Assembly: GCA_037176725.1 (NCBI GenBank)
Contig: JAZBRS010000026.1
Span: 103,771,501 to 103,835,500 of the forward strand
Direction: 5' to 3'
DNA: 64,000 nt
Source: Posidonia oceanica
Taxonomy: Eukaryota; Streptophyta; Magnoliopsida; Alismatales; Posidoniaceae
Position numbers and translations under genes: made by a program. Positions 47,806 to 60,480 of the stretch are shown here, piece by piece. The notes under the pieces were generated by a model. It was given only the letters and a program-made list of their open reading frames with translations. It was not told the DNA's origin and searched no databases. Position 1 is the first letter of the stretch, and every line of letters starts with the position of its first letter.

Positions 47806-48380
47806 GATCGGAAAGGGATTGATAAGATATCGGACTTATCGGCCGGCAAAGAGAAAGGGGTGATAAGATATCGGACTTATGGGCCGGCAAAGAGGGAGTG
47901 AAGGAATGATAAGATATCGGACTTATCGGCCGGCAAAGAGAGAATAAAGGAATGATAAGATATCGGACTTACCGGCCGGCAAAGGGAAAGGGGTGATAAG
48001 ATATCGGACTTATCGGCCGGCAAATGAATAAAAGAATAGAATGATAAGATATCGGACTTATCAGCCGGCAAAGAGGGGATAAAGGAATGATAAGATATCG
48101 GACTTATCGGCCGGTAAAGGGAGAAGGGTGATAAGATATCGGACTTATCGGCCGGCAAAGAGGGAATAAAGGAATGATAAGATATCAGACTTATCGGCTG
48201 GCAAAGGGAAATAAAGGAATGATAAGATATTAGACTTATCGACCGGCAAAGGGAAAGGGGTGATAAGATATCGGACTTATCAGCCGGCAAAAGGAAAGAG
48301 ACGATAAGATATCGGACTTATCGGCCGGCAAAAGGAAAGAGATGATAAGATATCGGACTTATCGGCCGGCAAAGAGGAAG
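47806..48380. repeat. E8 GATAAG...CTTATC stem-loop array
   Basis: About 12-13 units of roughly 40-50 bp share GATAAGATATCGGACTTATC (first at 47821-47840) plus GGCCGGCAAAGAG. Spacing varies through short A/G-rich linkers. The 6-bp arms are perfect in most units. Minus-strand ORFs here (47877-48290) simply translate the repeat. Confidence 0.9.
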
Positions 48381-48828
48381 GGGATGATACAGATGAAATA
48401 CCGCAGGGCATCTGAAAAGATGCCCCTGGTATCGGGATGATACTAGGGGTCAGTCGAAGCGTCTCTGGCATCGAAAAGCGAAGGATGGACAAAACTAACG
48501 TGTTTGTCAAACGAGTAGTTTGGGGTACCAGCCCGACGGAGACTCAGCTGGGGATGTCTGGTAGCAGGATTTGACGGCGTGGGTCTGCAGAGGTCCTGGA
48601 GTCTGGGTTGATTGCTGAGGACTTTCCTGCGTCATGTGGGCAACAAGTCTGGCCAGGGGCCTCAGGATATGATTGGTAAGGAGCATGGAATGCATTAAGC
48701 AGCTTTGTAATGCGAGCAGCCAGCACAAAATACTTTTGCATTGATAGAACTGTTGGTTACACACCTGTGGCAGGCCAGAAAATACAACATAACTTGAAAG
48801 GAAACTGAATGACAGTTGCATAACGGCT
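48381..48828 (-). other. Block between arrays and the DUF7745-like ORF
   Basis: Positions 48395-48540 match E1 2815-2960. They include a PPT-like AGGGGCATC on the minus strand (48427-48419), a long hairpin (CCCCTGGTATC/GATACTAGGGG, about 48423-48450) and a hairpin with GTA/TAC arms (48515-48528). The rest shows nothing recognisable. Confidence 0.55.
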
Positions 48829-50031
48829 CTAGCTGGTTCGGGCCTTCTTTGATTTTCCAGAGTCAGGGAACAAGGGACCGCTTGGCAGGATTTCATTGAT
48901 GGGCCAGAGGTCTTGCACCTCGGTGATGTACTCAGGAGTACACCCTGTACCTCTTGTAGCTGCGATGTCTGTTGATCGCACTCCATGCTGCATCAGATTG
49001 GCTAGTTCCTTCGTTGGGGCGGTTGTACTGAGGGGATATGCTTGAAGGAGCCTAGGTGCTGGGCTGTTGACAAAGGCGTCCTGTTGGAAACCAAACTGGC
49101 GCATGACCCTGATAGGGTGGTATTCCACACCCGCGGTAAATCCTGGTAGTACAATCAGCCGCATGTCGCGTGTGCTGAAGAAGACAGTGAATGGTTCGGC
49201 CATGGAAGGGATGATGCGCTAGGTTACTATGTCATCTGTCAGCTCTGATAGCTTCTCGTATTCTTCCTTGACGCTCTTGACTGTCTTGGCGTGGCCGCTG
49301 TTGCACTAGGCCTCAAAGGCTTGCACCTGGGGGCGTAGAAGGCCTATCTCGATGTGTGCGGCTAGCCAGACCTGAATAAGTGCTCCGCAACCATGAAAGT
49401 GGCGGCAGCGATGCGAAATGCGGTCTAGTCCGCGGTATGTTTCTGCCAGAACAACCGGTGCCAGGTTTATCTGGCGAGTCACCACAGCGAGTGCTATTTC
49501 AGCGATCTCGACAGCCACCGTCGCCTTACCATGAGTAAAGACCAGCTCGCCTAGGAAACGGGTAACAAATCCTCAGAGCCACAGCTCGTCTCCGAGTTCA
49601 GCGCGCTTTTCCACAGTATCATCAAAATATGTTAGGCGAAGTAGGGGCGTGGGCCCGCTGGTGCAAATCAGCTTTTGCTGGCAACTTCGAGTAGAGAGCC
49701 TAGTTAGCTGTTTCAGGACCGCAATGTATCCGTCACGCCTCATGAAGATGGGCGGCCCCAAGATCTTGGAAAAGCCACAGATCCGGCGCACTTCCTCTAG
49801 TGTAGGTGTCAGTTCAGTTCTGCCAAAATGGAAGACATGGTGTGCCGGTTTCCAGAACCTTGCGGCGACGCACAGAAGATGGCGGCTCACTTCTACATCA
49901 GCAGCCTTCAGCAATTTGGTTAGAATGCCCCATAGGCGCAGCTTCTCGCAGTCATCTTTGGTAAGCTTGCCGATCCACTCTCGCAGGATCTCAGAACAGT
50001 GTACCGGGGTCACTAGAGTGGGGAAACCCAT
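48829..50031 (-). pseudogene. E8 sense extra ORF: DUF7745-like protein, decayed
   Basis: One frame of about 400 codons follows pol in the same orientation and is broken by at least three stops (near 49573, 49306 and 49220). It starts MGFPTLVTPVHCSE. Visible marks are a helical N-terminus with HLLCVAARFW, then FHFGRTELTPTLEEVRRICGF, and later LAPVVLAETYRGLDRI and CGALIQVWLAAHIE. These match the general pattern of DUF7745 proteins often found in plant retroelements. It has no signal peptide or membrane segments, so it is not an envelope protein. Role unknown. Confidence 0.65.
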
Positions 50032-51394
50032 TGTGCAGACTGCAGAATGCAGGCAGACGGCTGTCGTAAAATCTTCAGGTACCTGTTACGAAGACTGTGA
50101 CTTATCAGATCTCATATAGGCACATAATTACTGATTGAAAGCAGACTCTGAAGCTGGTAAAATAGTTCAACACATCCAACAGTAAACATTCAGATCATGG
50201 CAATTAAACACATATAAGCAAAAAGATTCTGTTGGCGTAGGGCGGGAACTGGCAGGAGTTCTGGGTCGTCGCAGCCCGGCGATGCCAACACGTGCTGAGT
50301 AGGAGTACTGTCTCAGTGCCGGAGCAAGGCTTGCAAAGCGGAATGATCAAAGGGAGGGGAGATGATTGGAAGTGCGGATGTATGCATGATTTTTGATTGG
50401 TGTAGTTTGCCCTCAGCATCGGGAGTGCTTTGGTGCCTGCTACACCGGAAGGGAGCGGTCCTTGACTCACTGGACTCTACTCAGACTCCTAACTTGTTGG
50501 TGGCACTCCAGGAAAGGGTGTTGGTGATGTTTGGTGGTGGTGTAGAGAGGACGGGCTCCATGCCAAACTCTCAAGGACTTACACTCACTCCTACCTTTTC
50601 CCTCCTTTATTATGTAGGTGTGCAGGGCTCTCCTCATTCCTATTTTGGAAACAAGGAGGACCTGGCCCGAACTTTAACTCTTCTCTGGGGTAGGTGAAAG
50701 GTGCGGGATTACCTTGCCTGCCTTCATTTTCGGGATTTGACTTTTGTTCTTCTCCTTTTCCTTTTCTATCATTCTCTTTTTTTCTTTTCCATCATTCTCT
50801 TTTTTTTGTTGTTTTTCTTTCTTTTCCCCTTTTTTATCATTCTTTTTTCCCTCTTTTTTTTTTTTTTTTTTCCAGGCTTGTAGGTCTCCGCTATCCCTAC
50901 CCTAGAGGAAATGGGTGTCTGACTTCTAAGCCGTGGGGGTTAGGACCTTCGGGTACTGACTTTTGGCTCTCTCTTTCTTTCTTTTCTTACGCGTCTAGGC
51001 TTAGACATGTGTTCCTTTCTAGCTAAAGCCTAGCATCTTTCTAGGAGTGTAAGACCCTAGGCGTTTGGGCATTTCACCCGCTCTCACTGAGTAGTGGCTC
51101 CCTCACTAGCTAAGACGTCTAAGTAGTGTCAGGTGAGGTCGGGAGACTCCTTCCGTAGGCAGGCAAGCACCTCCAGTTTTCATCACCGGGCAATATGCAA
51201 TACATGAGTTGAGAGGATGACGATGATGATTGTAAAGGAGATGAGAGAAGGAATGTAGGCGAATGCAGTGATAAAAAATGCAGAAGATAGGATAAAGCGA
51301 TGTATGGGGGAGATAAGGCGAAAAGAGGTACAGAAACATGTGAGTGATGGGAGTACGAAAGGTGGGACGAAGGATCCACAATGGTTGCTCCCAG
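50032..51394 (-). other. E8 spacer between pol and the extra ORF
   Basis: No conserved domain is seen. A plus-strand T/C-rich stretch (50740-50880) is A/G-rich in the element's orientation. Short plus-strand ORFs through it are low-complexity. Confidence 0.45.
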
Positions 51395-54300
51395 CTACTG
51401 ATAGTACTTCTTGAGGTAGCACAAGTTGACCGACTCGGACTACTCGACCTGGTCCATGTCCTCAAGAGTTACCACACCGCCTGAGAAGACCTGCTTAACC
51501 ACGAAGGGGCCACGCCAGTTAGGTCGGAATTTGCCTCGACCGTCGGGTAAATGAATGGCGCGCAGAACGAGATCCCCTGGCTGGAAGCTTCTAGGCCGGA
51601 CTTTCTTCAAGGATGCTCTAGCCATTCGTTTCTGGTAACAGTGAGCATTATGCATAGCTTGTAGTCTGTGTTCATCAATCAGATTCAGTTGGACGCAGCG
51701 GTCTTCGACCCATTCTGCCTCTTCCAACTCAGCTTCTCGTAGGATCCGTAGTGAGGGGATCTCTACTTCGACGGGTAATACCACTTCCATGCCGTACACC
51801 AGAGAGTACGGGGTGGCTCCTGTCGAGGTCCGGATTGATGTCCTATACGCCCAGAGCGCGTACGGGAGCTTATCATGCCAATCCTTGTGGGTTTCTGCCA
51901 TCTTCTTCATGATTTTGATAATGTTTTTGTTAGCAGACTCCACCGCTCCATTCATCTGTGGCCGATAAGGCGAGGACCTGTGATGCTTGATCTTGAGACT
52001 CAGTAGGAGCTCCTCAGTTCTTTTGGCAATGAAGTTTGTGCCATTATCAGAGATGATGGAGTACGGGACCCTGTATCGGGCAACGAGATTGTTCCTAATA
52101 AACTTTTCTGTTGCCACCGCGGTGACTGTCTTATAAGAGGCTGCTTCCACCCACTTAGTGAAGTAGTCAATTGCTACCATGATGAAGCGATGGCCGTTTG
52201 AAGCAGCGGGGTGTATTGCGCCAATGACGTCGATTCCCCAGGTGGAGAAAGGCCATGGCGAGGACATGTTATGCAGCTGATGAGGGGGAGCCTTGATAAA
52301 GTTACCATGGACCTGACAGTTGTGGCATTTACGCACGAACCGGCAACAGTCCGCCTCCATGGTTTGCCAGAAATATCCTTGGAGCATGATCTTCTTGGCT
52401 AAGAGGACGCCGTTCATGTGCGGGCCACAGGTCCCTGCATGCACTTGAAGCATTAGCGTATCAGCCTCCAGCTTGTCCAGGCAGCGCAATAGCATCTGAT
52501 TGTATGATCTTCTGTATAGCTACCCAGCCCCTAATACATATTTTGACGCCAGACGCGCCAAAGTGGTGCCAGGCGGAAGGCTGCTGGATTCCAAGAATGC
52601 TTTAATGTCGTGATACCATGGCCGCTCTTCTGCCGAATCTGCTTCCTCTACGTTCATGCAATGCGCGGGCTCCTCTATGCAGGTAACTGACACATCTACC
52701 ATGCTGTTTTCTGGTATACTGAGCCAGGATGCCAGGGTTGCTAGTGCGTCTGCATACGCATTCTTTGCTCTGTTCATGTATGTGAAATTGATGCTCCTGA
52801 ACTCTTCTATTAGCCTCAGCAGGCATTCGTGATATGGCACAAGTTTCGGATCCTTTGTCTTCCAATCGCCATTCACTTGAGAGATCACCAACATGGCATC
52901 GCCATGCACACGCAACTTCTGCGCCTTATGCTTGAGGGCGACTTTCAAACCCAGGATGCACGCTTCATATTCTGCTTCATTGTTTGTGCATGCGAAAGTC
53001 AACTTCCTCGCAAAAGGAATCATCTGCCCCTAGGGCGTGGTCAACACTGCGCCTATGCCTCGACCCTTTTTGTTGACAGCGCCGTCAAAGTACAGTTGCC
53101 ATTGCTCTTGCTCCTCAGGGTCTTTCTCCTCAGAGTCCTCCATTGCAAAGAGAATGTCCTCGTCAGAGAACTGCGTCTGGAGTGGCTGGTATTCAGGCAA
53201 AGGAAAATCAGCAAGGTGATCTACCATAGCCTGGCCCTTCATAGATCTCTGTGTGACGAAGGTGATGTCGTACTGAGATAACAACACCTACCATTTGACA
53301 CATCTGCCCACCAAAGCCGGCTTTTGGAAGAGAAACTTGATTAGATCATGTCGGCACAAGAGCTGAACTGGGTATGCCATCATATAATGCCTCAGTTTCT
53401 GTGCGGCCCAGACAAGGGACAGACAGGTCTTCTCCATTGTGCTGTACCTGGCCTCGCATTCATTAAACTTCTTGCTCAGGTAGTAAATGGCGCACTCCTT
53501 CCTACCAGATTCGTTGTGTTGGCTCAAGACGACGCCCATGGAATGCTGCGTGGTAGAAAGGTAGAGAAGCAAAGGTCTTCCTGGCGTGGGAGGAACCAGG
53601 ACAGGAGGTTTGACCAGAAGTTGCTTGATTTTATCAAATGCGGCCTGGCACTCCTCGTTCCAGTCAATTTGTGCGTTCTTCTTCAGGAGTTTGAATATAG
53701 GCTCGCAGATGGGCGTAAGCTGTGCAATGAAGCGATTGATATACTGTAAACGCCCAAGTAGGCCTCGAACCTCCTTCTCGGTTCTAGGGGGTGGCATGTC
53801 CACGATGGCTTTTGCTTTCATCGGGTCCACTTCAATCCCCCTTTGGCTAACAATGTAGCCCAGAAGTTTGCCAGATGAAACCCCAAACACGCATTTACTG
53901 GGGTTAAGTCTCAGTCTGTATTTCCTCAATCGGTCAAAGAGCTTCTTCAAGCAAGCAAGGTGATCCTCAGGCTCTTTGGTCTTAGCAATCATGTCATCTA
54001 CATAGACCTCCACTTCTTGGTGCATGGGGTCGTGAAAAAGTGTAGTCATGGCCCTCTGATAGGTTGCGCCAGCATTCTTCAACCCAAATGGCATAACTTG
54101 ATAACAGAAGACCCCCCAGGGGGTGATGAATGAAGTCTTTTCCATGTCTTCTTCTGCCATCTTGATCTGATTATAGCCGGAGAAGCCGTCCATAAAGGAT
54201 AGCATCTTGTGGCCCGCAGTGTTGTCGACTAGGACGTCAATGTGAGGCAATGGGAAGTCGTCCTTGGGGCTCGCCTTGTTCAGGTCCCTGTAGTCGATAC

Positions 54301-54601
54301 ATATCCGGATCCGGCCATCCTTCTTGGGCACTGGCACGATGTTCGCAAGCCACTCAGGGTAAAGGACGACCTTCAGAAAATTGACATCGAGCTGCTTCAT
54401 TATCTCTTCCTTGATCATGAGCAGCCACTGTGGTCGCCATCTTCTCAGCTTCTGCTTTACTGGCTTGGCATCTGGTTTCAAGGGCAAGTTATGGACTACT
54501 ATTTCGACATCGAGGCCAACCATATCTTCATAAGTCCAGGTGAAGACATCCGCATACTCTTTCAGAAATGCGATGAACTCTATTCTGGCCTGGGGCGATA
54601 G
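51395..54601 (-). pseudogene. pol: E8 pol: RT, RNase H, second RNase H, integrase (5' truncated)
   Basis: Pol carries out reverse transcription and integration. It begins inside the region before RT (LSPQARIEFIAFL), cut by E9. RT has DYRDLNKASPKDDFPLPH, MPFGLKNAGATYQR and YVDDM (54004-53990). RNase H follows, with an LLLYLSTTQHSMGVVLSQHN core. The second RNase H spans about 53110-52700 (YFDGAVNKKG, NNEAEYEA, NAYADALA). Integrase (52480-51440) has HAGTCGPH, CHNC, GIDVIG, SDNGTNF and PQMNGAVESANK. Four TAG codons interrupt one continuous frame: after GRCVKW, after VLTTP, after VLGAG and after DMDQVE. It is therefore nearly intact apart from the truncation. Confidence 0.92.
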
Positions 54602-57600
54602 TGTAGACACCCCATTTTAACTAAGGGGTCCTAGCACACTGGGAGCACTCTGGGAGCCCTCTGGAAGCACTCTGGAACTGGTTCGGAAGTCTGGTAGCTC
54701 ACCCTCCTTCAATCCTAAATCTTCTCCCATTCCAAAACCATTATCATTCCCTAAAACCAAACTTTCAAACCAAACCCAAACCCTCCTTAAACCCTACCAA
54801 AGAACCCCCAAATATTCAAACCCAAACCACCCCCAAAACCCTAGGAAACTTAGGTAAAACTACCCTTTTCCTACACCTCAAAACCCTTCCAAAACCATCC
54901 CAAATCCAAACCAAAACCTTAGGTCTAACACTAGAGATCCTAGGCCACTAACTCACCAAATTTCACCTCTTTCCTAAGCCTCTAACCCCTTCATTTATCC
55001 AAATTATCCTTTTCTCTCTCCTAGATTATTCTTTTCTCTCTCCTCTCTCTCTCTCCTGATTATCCTCCTTCTTTTCACTCCCTTCTCCCTCTTCTTCTTG
55101 CCTGGCTATGGGCCCACCTTGAGCATCTATCACTTCTGAATCTTATTTATATTTTTATCTTATTTTTAGCATTTTCCTTGATTTTCTAAAAATTATTTTC
55201 TTTCAACTCCTCTCTTTCTTCTCCACTCCTTCATTTCTCCTCTTTCTTCTTCCTTTTTCTTTTCCTTTCCTCTCTTCTACTAAATCCCTAAAAAATCCTT
55301 AAAAACCTTTAAAACTCTAAAACAAAAGAAAAACAAATCAAAATCTTAAAAGAAATAATTTAAAAACATTAAACAAACAATTAAAAACAAAAACCTAATC
55401 AAACCCAACTAAAACCAAAAACCAAGAATGCAATCTAAAATATGCAATACAAACAAAAAGAAAATGCCACAAAATCAAGAAAAAAACCAAAATGTGATCA
55501 AAATAGGCAAAAGTAAAAACCCTACTAAAAACAACCAAAAAATAATTCCTAAAAAGAAAAGAAACAATTAAAAATGCTAAGGCAACTAATTAAGAAAGAA
55601 AAACTTAACTTAACAATCCTAAAAGGAAATAATTTGAAAACTTAATTACAAAGGAAAGCAAACAATCCAAAATCTAAAAAACACTTGATTAAAAAACCTA
55701 ACAAGAAAAAACTCAACAAAAAATATATTAAAAAAGAACTTAACAAGCAAAAATCAAAATCGAATCTAAAAGGAAACTTAAACAAAATCTTAAAAGATTA
55801 AAGTCAAAAGCTAAAACTCACCTTAATTAATCTAAAACAATCCTTAAAAAACCCTAATCAAAATCCCAAATATTTAACAAGAAAAACATGATTAAACAAC
55901 AATTTGAAAAAACTTAACAAACAATTAAACAAAATCAAAAACAATTTGAAGGGAAGAAAACCCTAATTAAAACTAAAACGCTTTAATCCTAACTAACTAA
56001 TCAAAAAACAATCATTAAAAAATTTAATCAAAGTCCTAACTTAAAACACAACTATCCTAAAAAACTTTTCCCATCCTCTTCTATTTTATTTTTATTTTTA
56101 TTTTTATTCCATTCTCTTCTTGTTTCCCTTTTACCTTTCCCTTTCTTCTTTTCTTTCTTTCTTTCTTTTTTTTTTCTTTCTTTTCCTACAGAGCCCGGTC
56201 CGACCCATTCCACCCCATCCTTATTTCCTCCTCCTTCTTCCTCTTTTCACTCCTTCTCTCCCGCCCAATCCCCCTCTAAAAAACCAAAAAAAATCAACAC
56301 TCGAATGCCCAGCCTTCTCTGCCTCCATCTCTTCTGCAAAACCGGACCCAAGCTCAACCTTCTCAAAGCCAAACCCAGCTCACCCAATCCCAATCTCTTC
56401 TGCAAAACCAAGTCCTCCTCAAACACCTAAACCCTCTGCAGGATCGGAACCCATTCAAATCCAAAAAACCAAACCAACCTGCAAAAATTAACACCCAAAG
56501 CTCACCCAAAAAACCAAGCCAAAACAGCATCTAAACCCTTACCCCATGAACCCAGACCAAACCAAGCTCCCCCTCAAACAAAACCAATCTCACCAACACC
56601 TAAACCTCCCCAGAAACCGCACCCAACACCTATAGAACCAAGCTCACCCAACAGAACCCAATTCTTCTCCCAAACCAGAATCCCAGCAAACCAACACCTC
56701 CCCTCTCCCTCAGACCAAACCCAGACCATCTTCCTCGAACCCACGCTTCCCCCAGACCGGACCAAGCCCTCAGTAAGCCCTCTAGCTCACCACAGCACCC
56801 TTACAGCTCATTCCCTCCATTTCAGTCCAACTCCATTAACTTCTTCCTGACGCCCCCGCGACTTCTATGGCCAACCTCGATTCAAGCCACCCTCCTAACG
56901 GTCACAGCCACCATCCCAGCTCGCGTCACCACCGTCCGGTCTCGCCCCTCACCCGCTGAGACTGCCACAACCCAGAGCTTGCCAGTTTCTTTGGTTTGAG
57001 CAACGACTTCGTTGCTCAAGCCCCTGCCAGCTTGCCAGCCTCCCAGACCTCGAGCCACTCCCCACCTCACGCCCGATAGCCCCCAATTGCCCTTACATCC
57101 CCTCTATGGCCTGACATTCACTTGGACCCAAAAACGACCCGAACAAAACTAGAGGAATTCCTCCCGTTCCAGAGGACCACACTCCATTCCAAGCATCCAG
57201 AGAGCATCCTGAGTGTTCACTCGAGCGATCCCAAGCCTTCCCAGCCCCTCCAGTGCTCTAGAGCCTCCGGACGACCCACCTGCATCCACTGTTCCAGTGC
57301 CGGAACCACCTCCGGACCCAGCGTAGCGCAACCACCTTCTCTCCGTCCAGAAAGCTTCGCCTTGCTCCCACGATCGCGCCGGACCTGTCGCCAAGCTCCG
57401 CGGTCGATTCGACAGCGTTCTCTGGTTCTGTCTCAGAGCGCCAGCCATCCTCGCGTCGTCAGCTTGCTCCAGACAACACCACAGGTAGTTTTCTTTCCCC
57501 GGGGGTTCGCCTGAATCCCCTCTTGCCTCTGGGCTTTTCCTTTTTACTTTTCATTGCCTGTACTCTCCTCCCGAGGTCGCCGGACCTCTGCTTCTTCCCC

Positions 57601-59592
57601 GGCGACGTCGCCGGCGCGCGCAGACCTCCGGCGCTGCGTTTTATCTCTGCATGTCACTGTAGCAAAGCATAGTTTTTTATTTTCGTTTCATTTACATTAA
57701 TGAAAAGTACTTTAGTTTCTTATATTTGCATGCCGGTCCTTTATTCATTTTACTGTGCTTGTATATAGTTTGTCATTTATTTCAGTAATGGAAATCATGT
57801 TAATATTACTGTGTGCCCCTTGAGTTTTCATTTTCTTGCACTTAGGTCCACTGCCATGTTAAATACCATGTGCTTATTTGGGCATTTTGCAGCCTAATCC
57901 CTGTGCTATCTATATCTGCAACTTAGTCCTTTTTACTTGATTTTTCATTTAATCCCTAAGCTAACTGCATGCAACATTAATGAAAAGTATCCCTTCTTTG
58001 TTTATTTACTGTCTGGTCCTTAGCATGCTGTGGTCTTCTGGCTTTTTGCATCCACCCCCTTGCATTTACTCACTCTTGCATTTAGGTCCTCCTCAGTCTA
58101 TTTTCACTTGATTTTTCCCTTTTTATCATACTGCATTGCATGATATCACCTTAGGTTTAGATTATTGCATCTAGGTCCGCACAGCAAGCATCCTTATCCC
58201 CTTTTTCGCTTTAAAAATTGTAAAAGAGCCCCTGATCTTGGTTTATTTGCTTTTGGACCCCTCTGAGCTTTGAATACGTGTGTTTCCTTTTTGCAAGAAA
58301 GCCCCCTGTTTTGTTTTATTGCACAGAGGTCCTCCCATTGTGTTTTACTTTCATGTGGTTTTCCCTTGGCCTTGCCTTCAAACCTAGAGCCTGTTTAGGT
58401 TGCACCCAAGTTTTCAAACACCACTGTGACTGTACATGCCTATTTTCTTCCTGGATTTGCTATTTGGCCCTGGTTTTCTTGGAATTTGCACATAGGTCCC
58501 TGGGACCACCTTTTATGGTTTTTTTTGTTGTTTCTTGGCTTTGTTCCTTCTGTCCGAACTTTTCCAAGGTTGCAGGAGACTCCCCTGCGGGTTCTCTTTT
58601 GGGATTTGTGCCCGTTTACTGGTTTTTTTTGCATTCAGGTCCCTAAAGTTTTCTGAAATTGCACTTAGCCCCTTTTTCTTGCATTTTGCACACACACCTG
58701 TCCTAATTAACCTTGCATTTAGTCCATGCATCCTCGCATTTGCACCCTTGCACACATTTGCACTCTTTTGCACGCATTTAGGGTTCATTTGCACATAAAC
58801 CCCTGCACTCTTCCTATTTGCACATAGGTCCTCCCCCTTTGCATTTTTGCATACATTGCACTCCCCTTTTTTCTGCACTCAGTCTTCTAGGACACTTTTG
58901 AACACACTTAGCTCCCATTTACATGGGAGGACCTGTTTTGCACACCCCTAGGACCTTTTTTACACTTAGATCCTTTTTTTCTCCCCTGTTCTGGACCCTC
59001 TGCCTTGAAGCTGGGATATCTTTCGATCCGACCGTCAGATCTTCGCAACTAAGTTACCTGGACGACCTTGGTGGAGCGCTCTTCAGCATGGACCAAGCAC
59101 TTCTCAGATCAGGCCTCAGATCTCCAAGGTAAGTCCTTTTGAACCCTTGCACAGCATACATTTGCACACCATTTGCATTTCATGCATTGTTTTCGCATCT
59201 CGTTTTCCGTGCATGTAGATTAGGGCCTCCCCCTTTGTCTAGTAACTCTGGCTCCCCTCTTCGCGTACTCACTAGTGCTTTGGGTTAAGTTTTCCCTCGA
59301 ATTCGCTACTGATTGCGGTCTTCTTCCCCCTTTTCCACGATCCGATTGCACAGCGAGCTTTGGGCAGCGTGTGAGACACATCGTGGGACGGTTTAGTGGG
59401 AAACGATCACAGAATAGTGGCGATCCCTCCGCTTGCTTCCTCTCCCCTTTGCAGGTCTTCACACCTGCATTGTGTGGTCCTTCCGGTGCCTTGTCCTTAC
59501 ACTCGCACTGCTTACCTCTCCTTTGCATCCGGGCTGGCAGCCCTAACTGCTCGGTTGACGCCCGTCATGTCGTCTAATCTTCCCCTTTGCTT

Positions 59593-60000
59593 GTCGTACC
59601 CCTGCATTGCGTGGCTTTTTTCGAGGTTTTGCTTTTACTTCTGCATCGCTTGTTTTCTCGCCCGGATTTGCTTTCGTCTTTGCTTGTCGTACCCCTGCAT
59701 TGCGTGGCTTTTCCGATGTTTTGCTTTTACTTTCGCATCGCTTGTTTTCTCGCCCGGATTTGCTTTCGTCTTTGCTTGTCGTACCCCTGCATTGCGTGGC
59801 TTTTCCGATGTTTTGCTATTACTTCTGCATCGCTTGTTTTCTCGCCCGGATTTGCTTTCATCTTTGCTTGCCGTACCCCTGCATTGCGTGGCTTTTCTGA
59901 TGTTTGCCTTTACTTCTGCATCGCTTGTTTTTCGCCCAGATTTGCTTCCGTCTCTGCTTGTCGTACCCCTGCATTGCGTGGCTTTTTCGATGTTTGTTTC
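59593..60000 (+). repeat. 92-bp tandem repeat in the E9 LTR
   Basis: Units start at 59593, 59686, 59778, 59870 and 59960 with GTCGTACCCCTGCATTGCGT (one has GCCGT). Four are full length and one is partial. The E8 LTR lacks this array at the matching place, so it arose or was lost after the two diverged. Confidence 0.9.
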
Positions 60001-60480
60001 CCTTGTTCTTTGCACCGTTTCGCGTGCCTGCATTGTTTCTTGCGCCATTTTGCGCGCATGTTTTGTTTTTCGCACCGTTTTGCGCACGTGCCTTGTTTCT
60101 TGCATCGTTTTGTGCGCATGCTTTGTTTCTTGCGCCGTTTTGCGCGCACGCTTCGTTTTGGCACTGTTTCGCATGCCTATTTTGTTTTCTCGCACCGTTT
60201 TGCATGCTTGCTCTGTTTTGGCACTGTTTCGCCTGCCCGTTTTGTTTTCTCGCGCCGTTTTGCGTGCTTGCTCTATTTTGGCACCGTTTCGCATGCCCGC
60301 TTTGTTTTCTCGCACCATTTTGTGTGCTCGCCTTGTTTTGGCACTGTTTTGCGTGCCCGCTTTGCTTTCTTGCATCGTTTTGCGTTTCGCTCCGTCTTTT
60401 GCATCGTTTTGCGCATCGATCTTGTTTTCTTGCACCATTTCGCGTGCCGTTTCTGTTTCTCGCATCGTTTTACGTATTTT
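60000..60480 (+). repeat. E9 LTR minisatellite, 27-30-bp unit
   Basis: The consensus resembles TTTTGCGCGCNTGCTTTGTT followed by TCGCACCG. It is the reverse complement of the E8 array at 40935-41895, with about 16 more diverged units. Confidence 0.88.

Larger units (their letters stand above)
40264..54601 (-). mobile_element. E8: Tat-type element with 6-kb LTR, 3' part including pol
   Basis: Minus strand: pol (54601-51395), spacer, DUF7745-like ORF (50031-48829), stem-loop arrays (48540-46815), PPT (46263-46251) and 3' LTR (46250-40264). The 5' part, with gag and the 5' LTR, is cut off by the insertion of E9 at 54602 and should lie beyond the window. GAGTG (40259-40263) is the expected target duplication inside E7. 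Confidence 0.85.

Noticed and set aside
46815..48380. Regularly spaced repeats that could suggest a CRISPR array
   Set aside because: There are no unique spacers of constant length and no cas genes, and the array lies inside a plant retrotransposon.
48829..50031. The ORF after pol as a possible envelope gene
   Set aside because: No signal peptide, transmembrane segment or glycoprotein features are seen, and the sequence fits DUF7745/plant-mobile-domain patterns.
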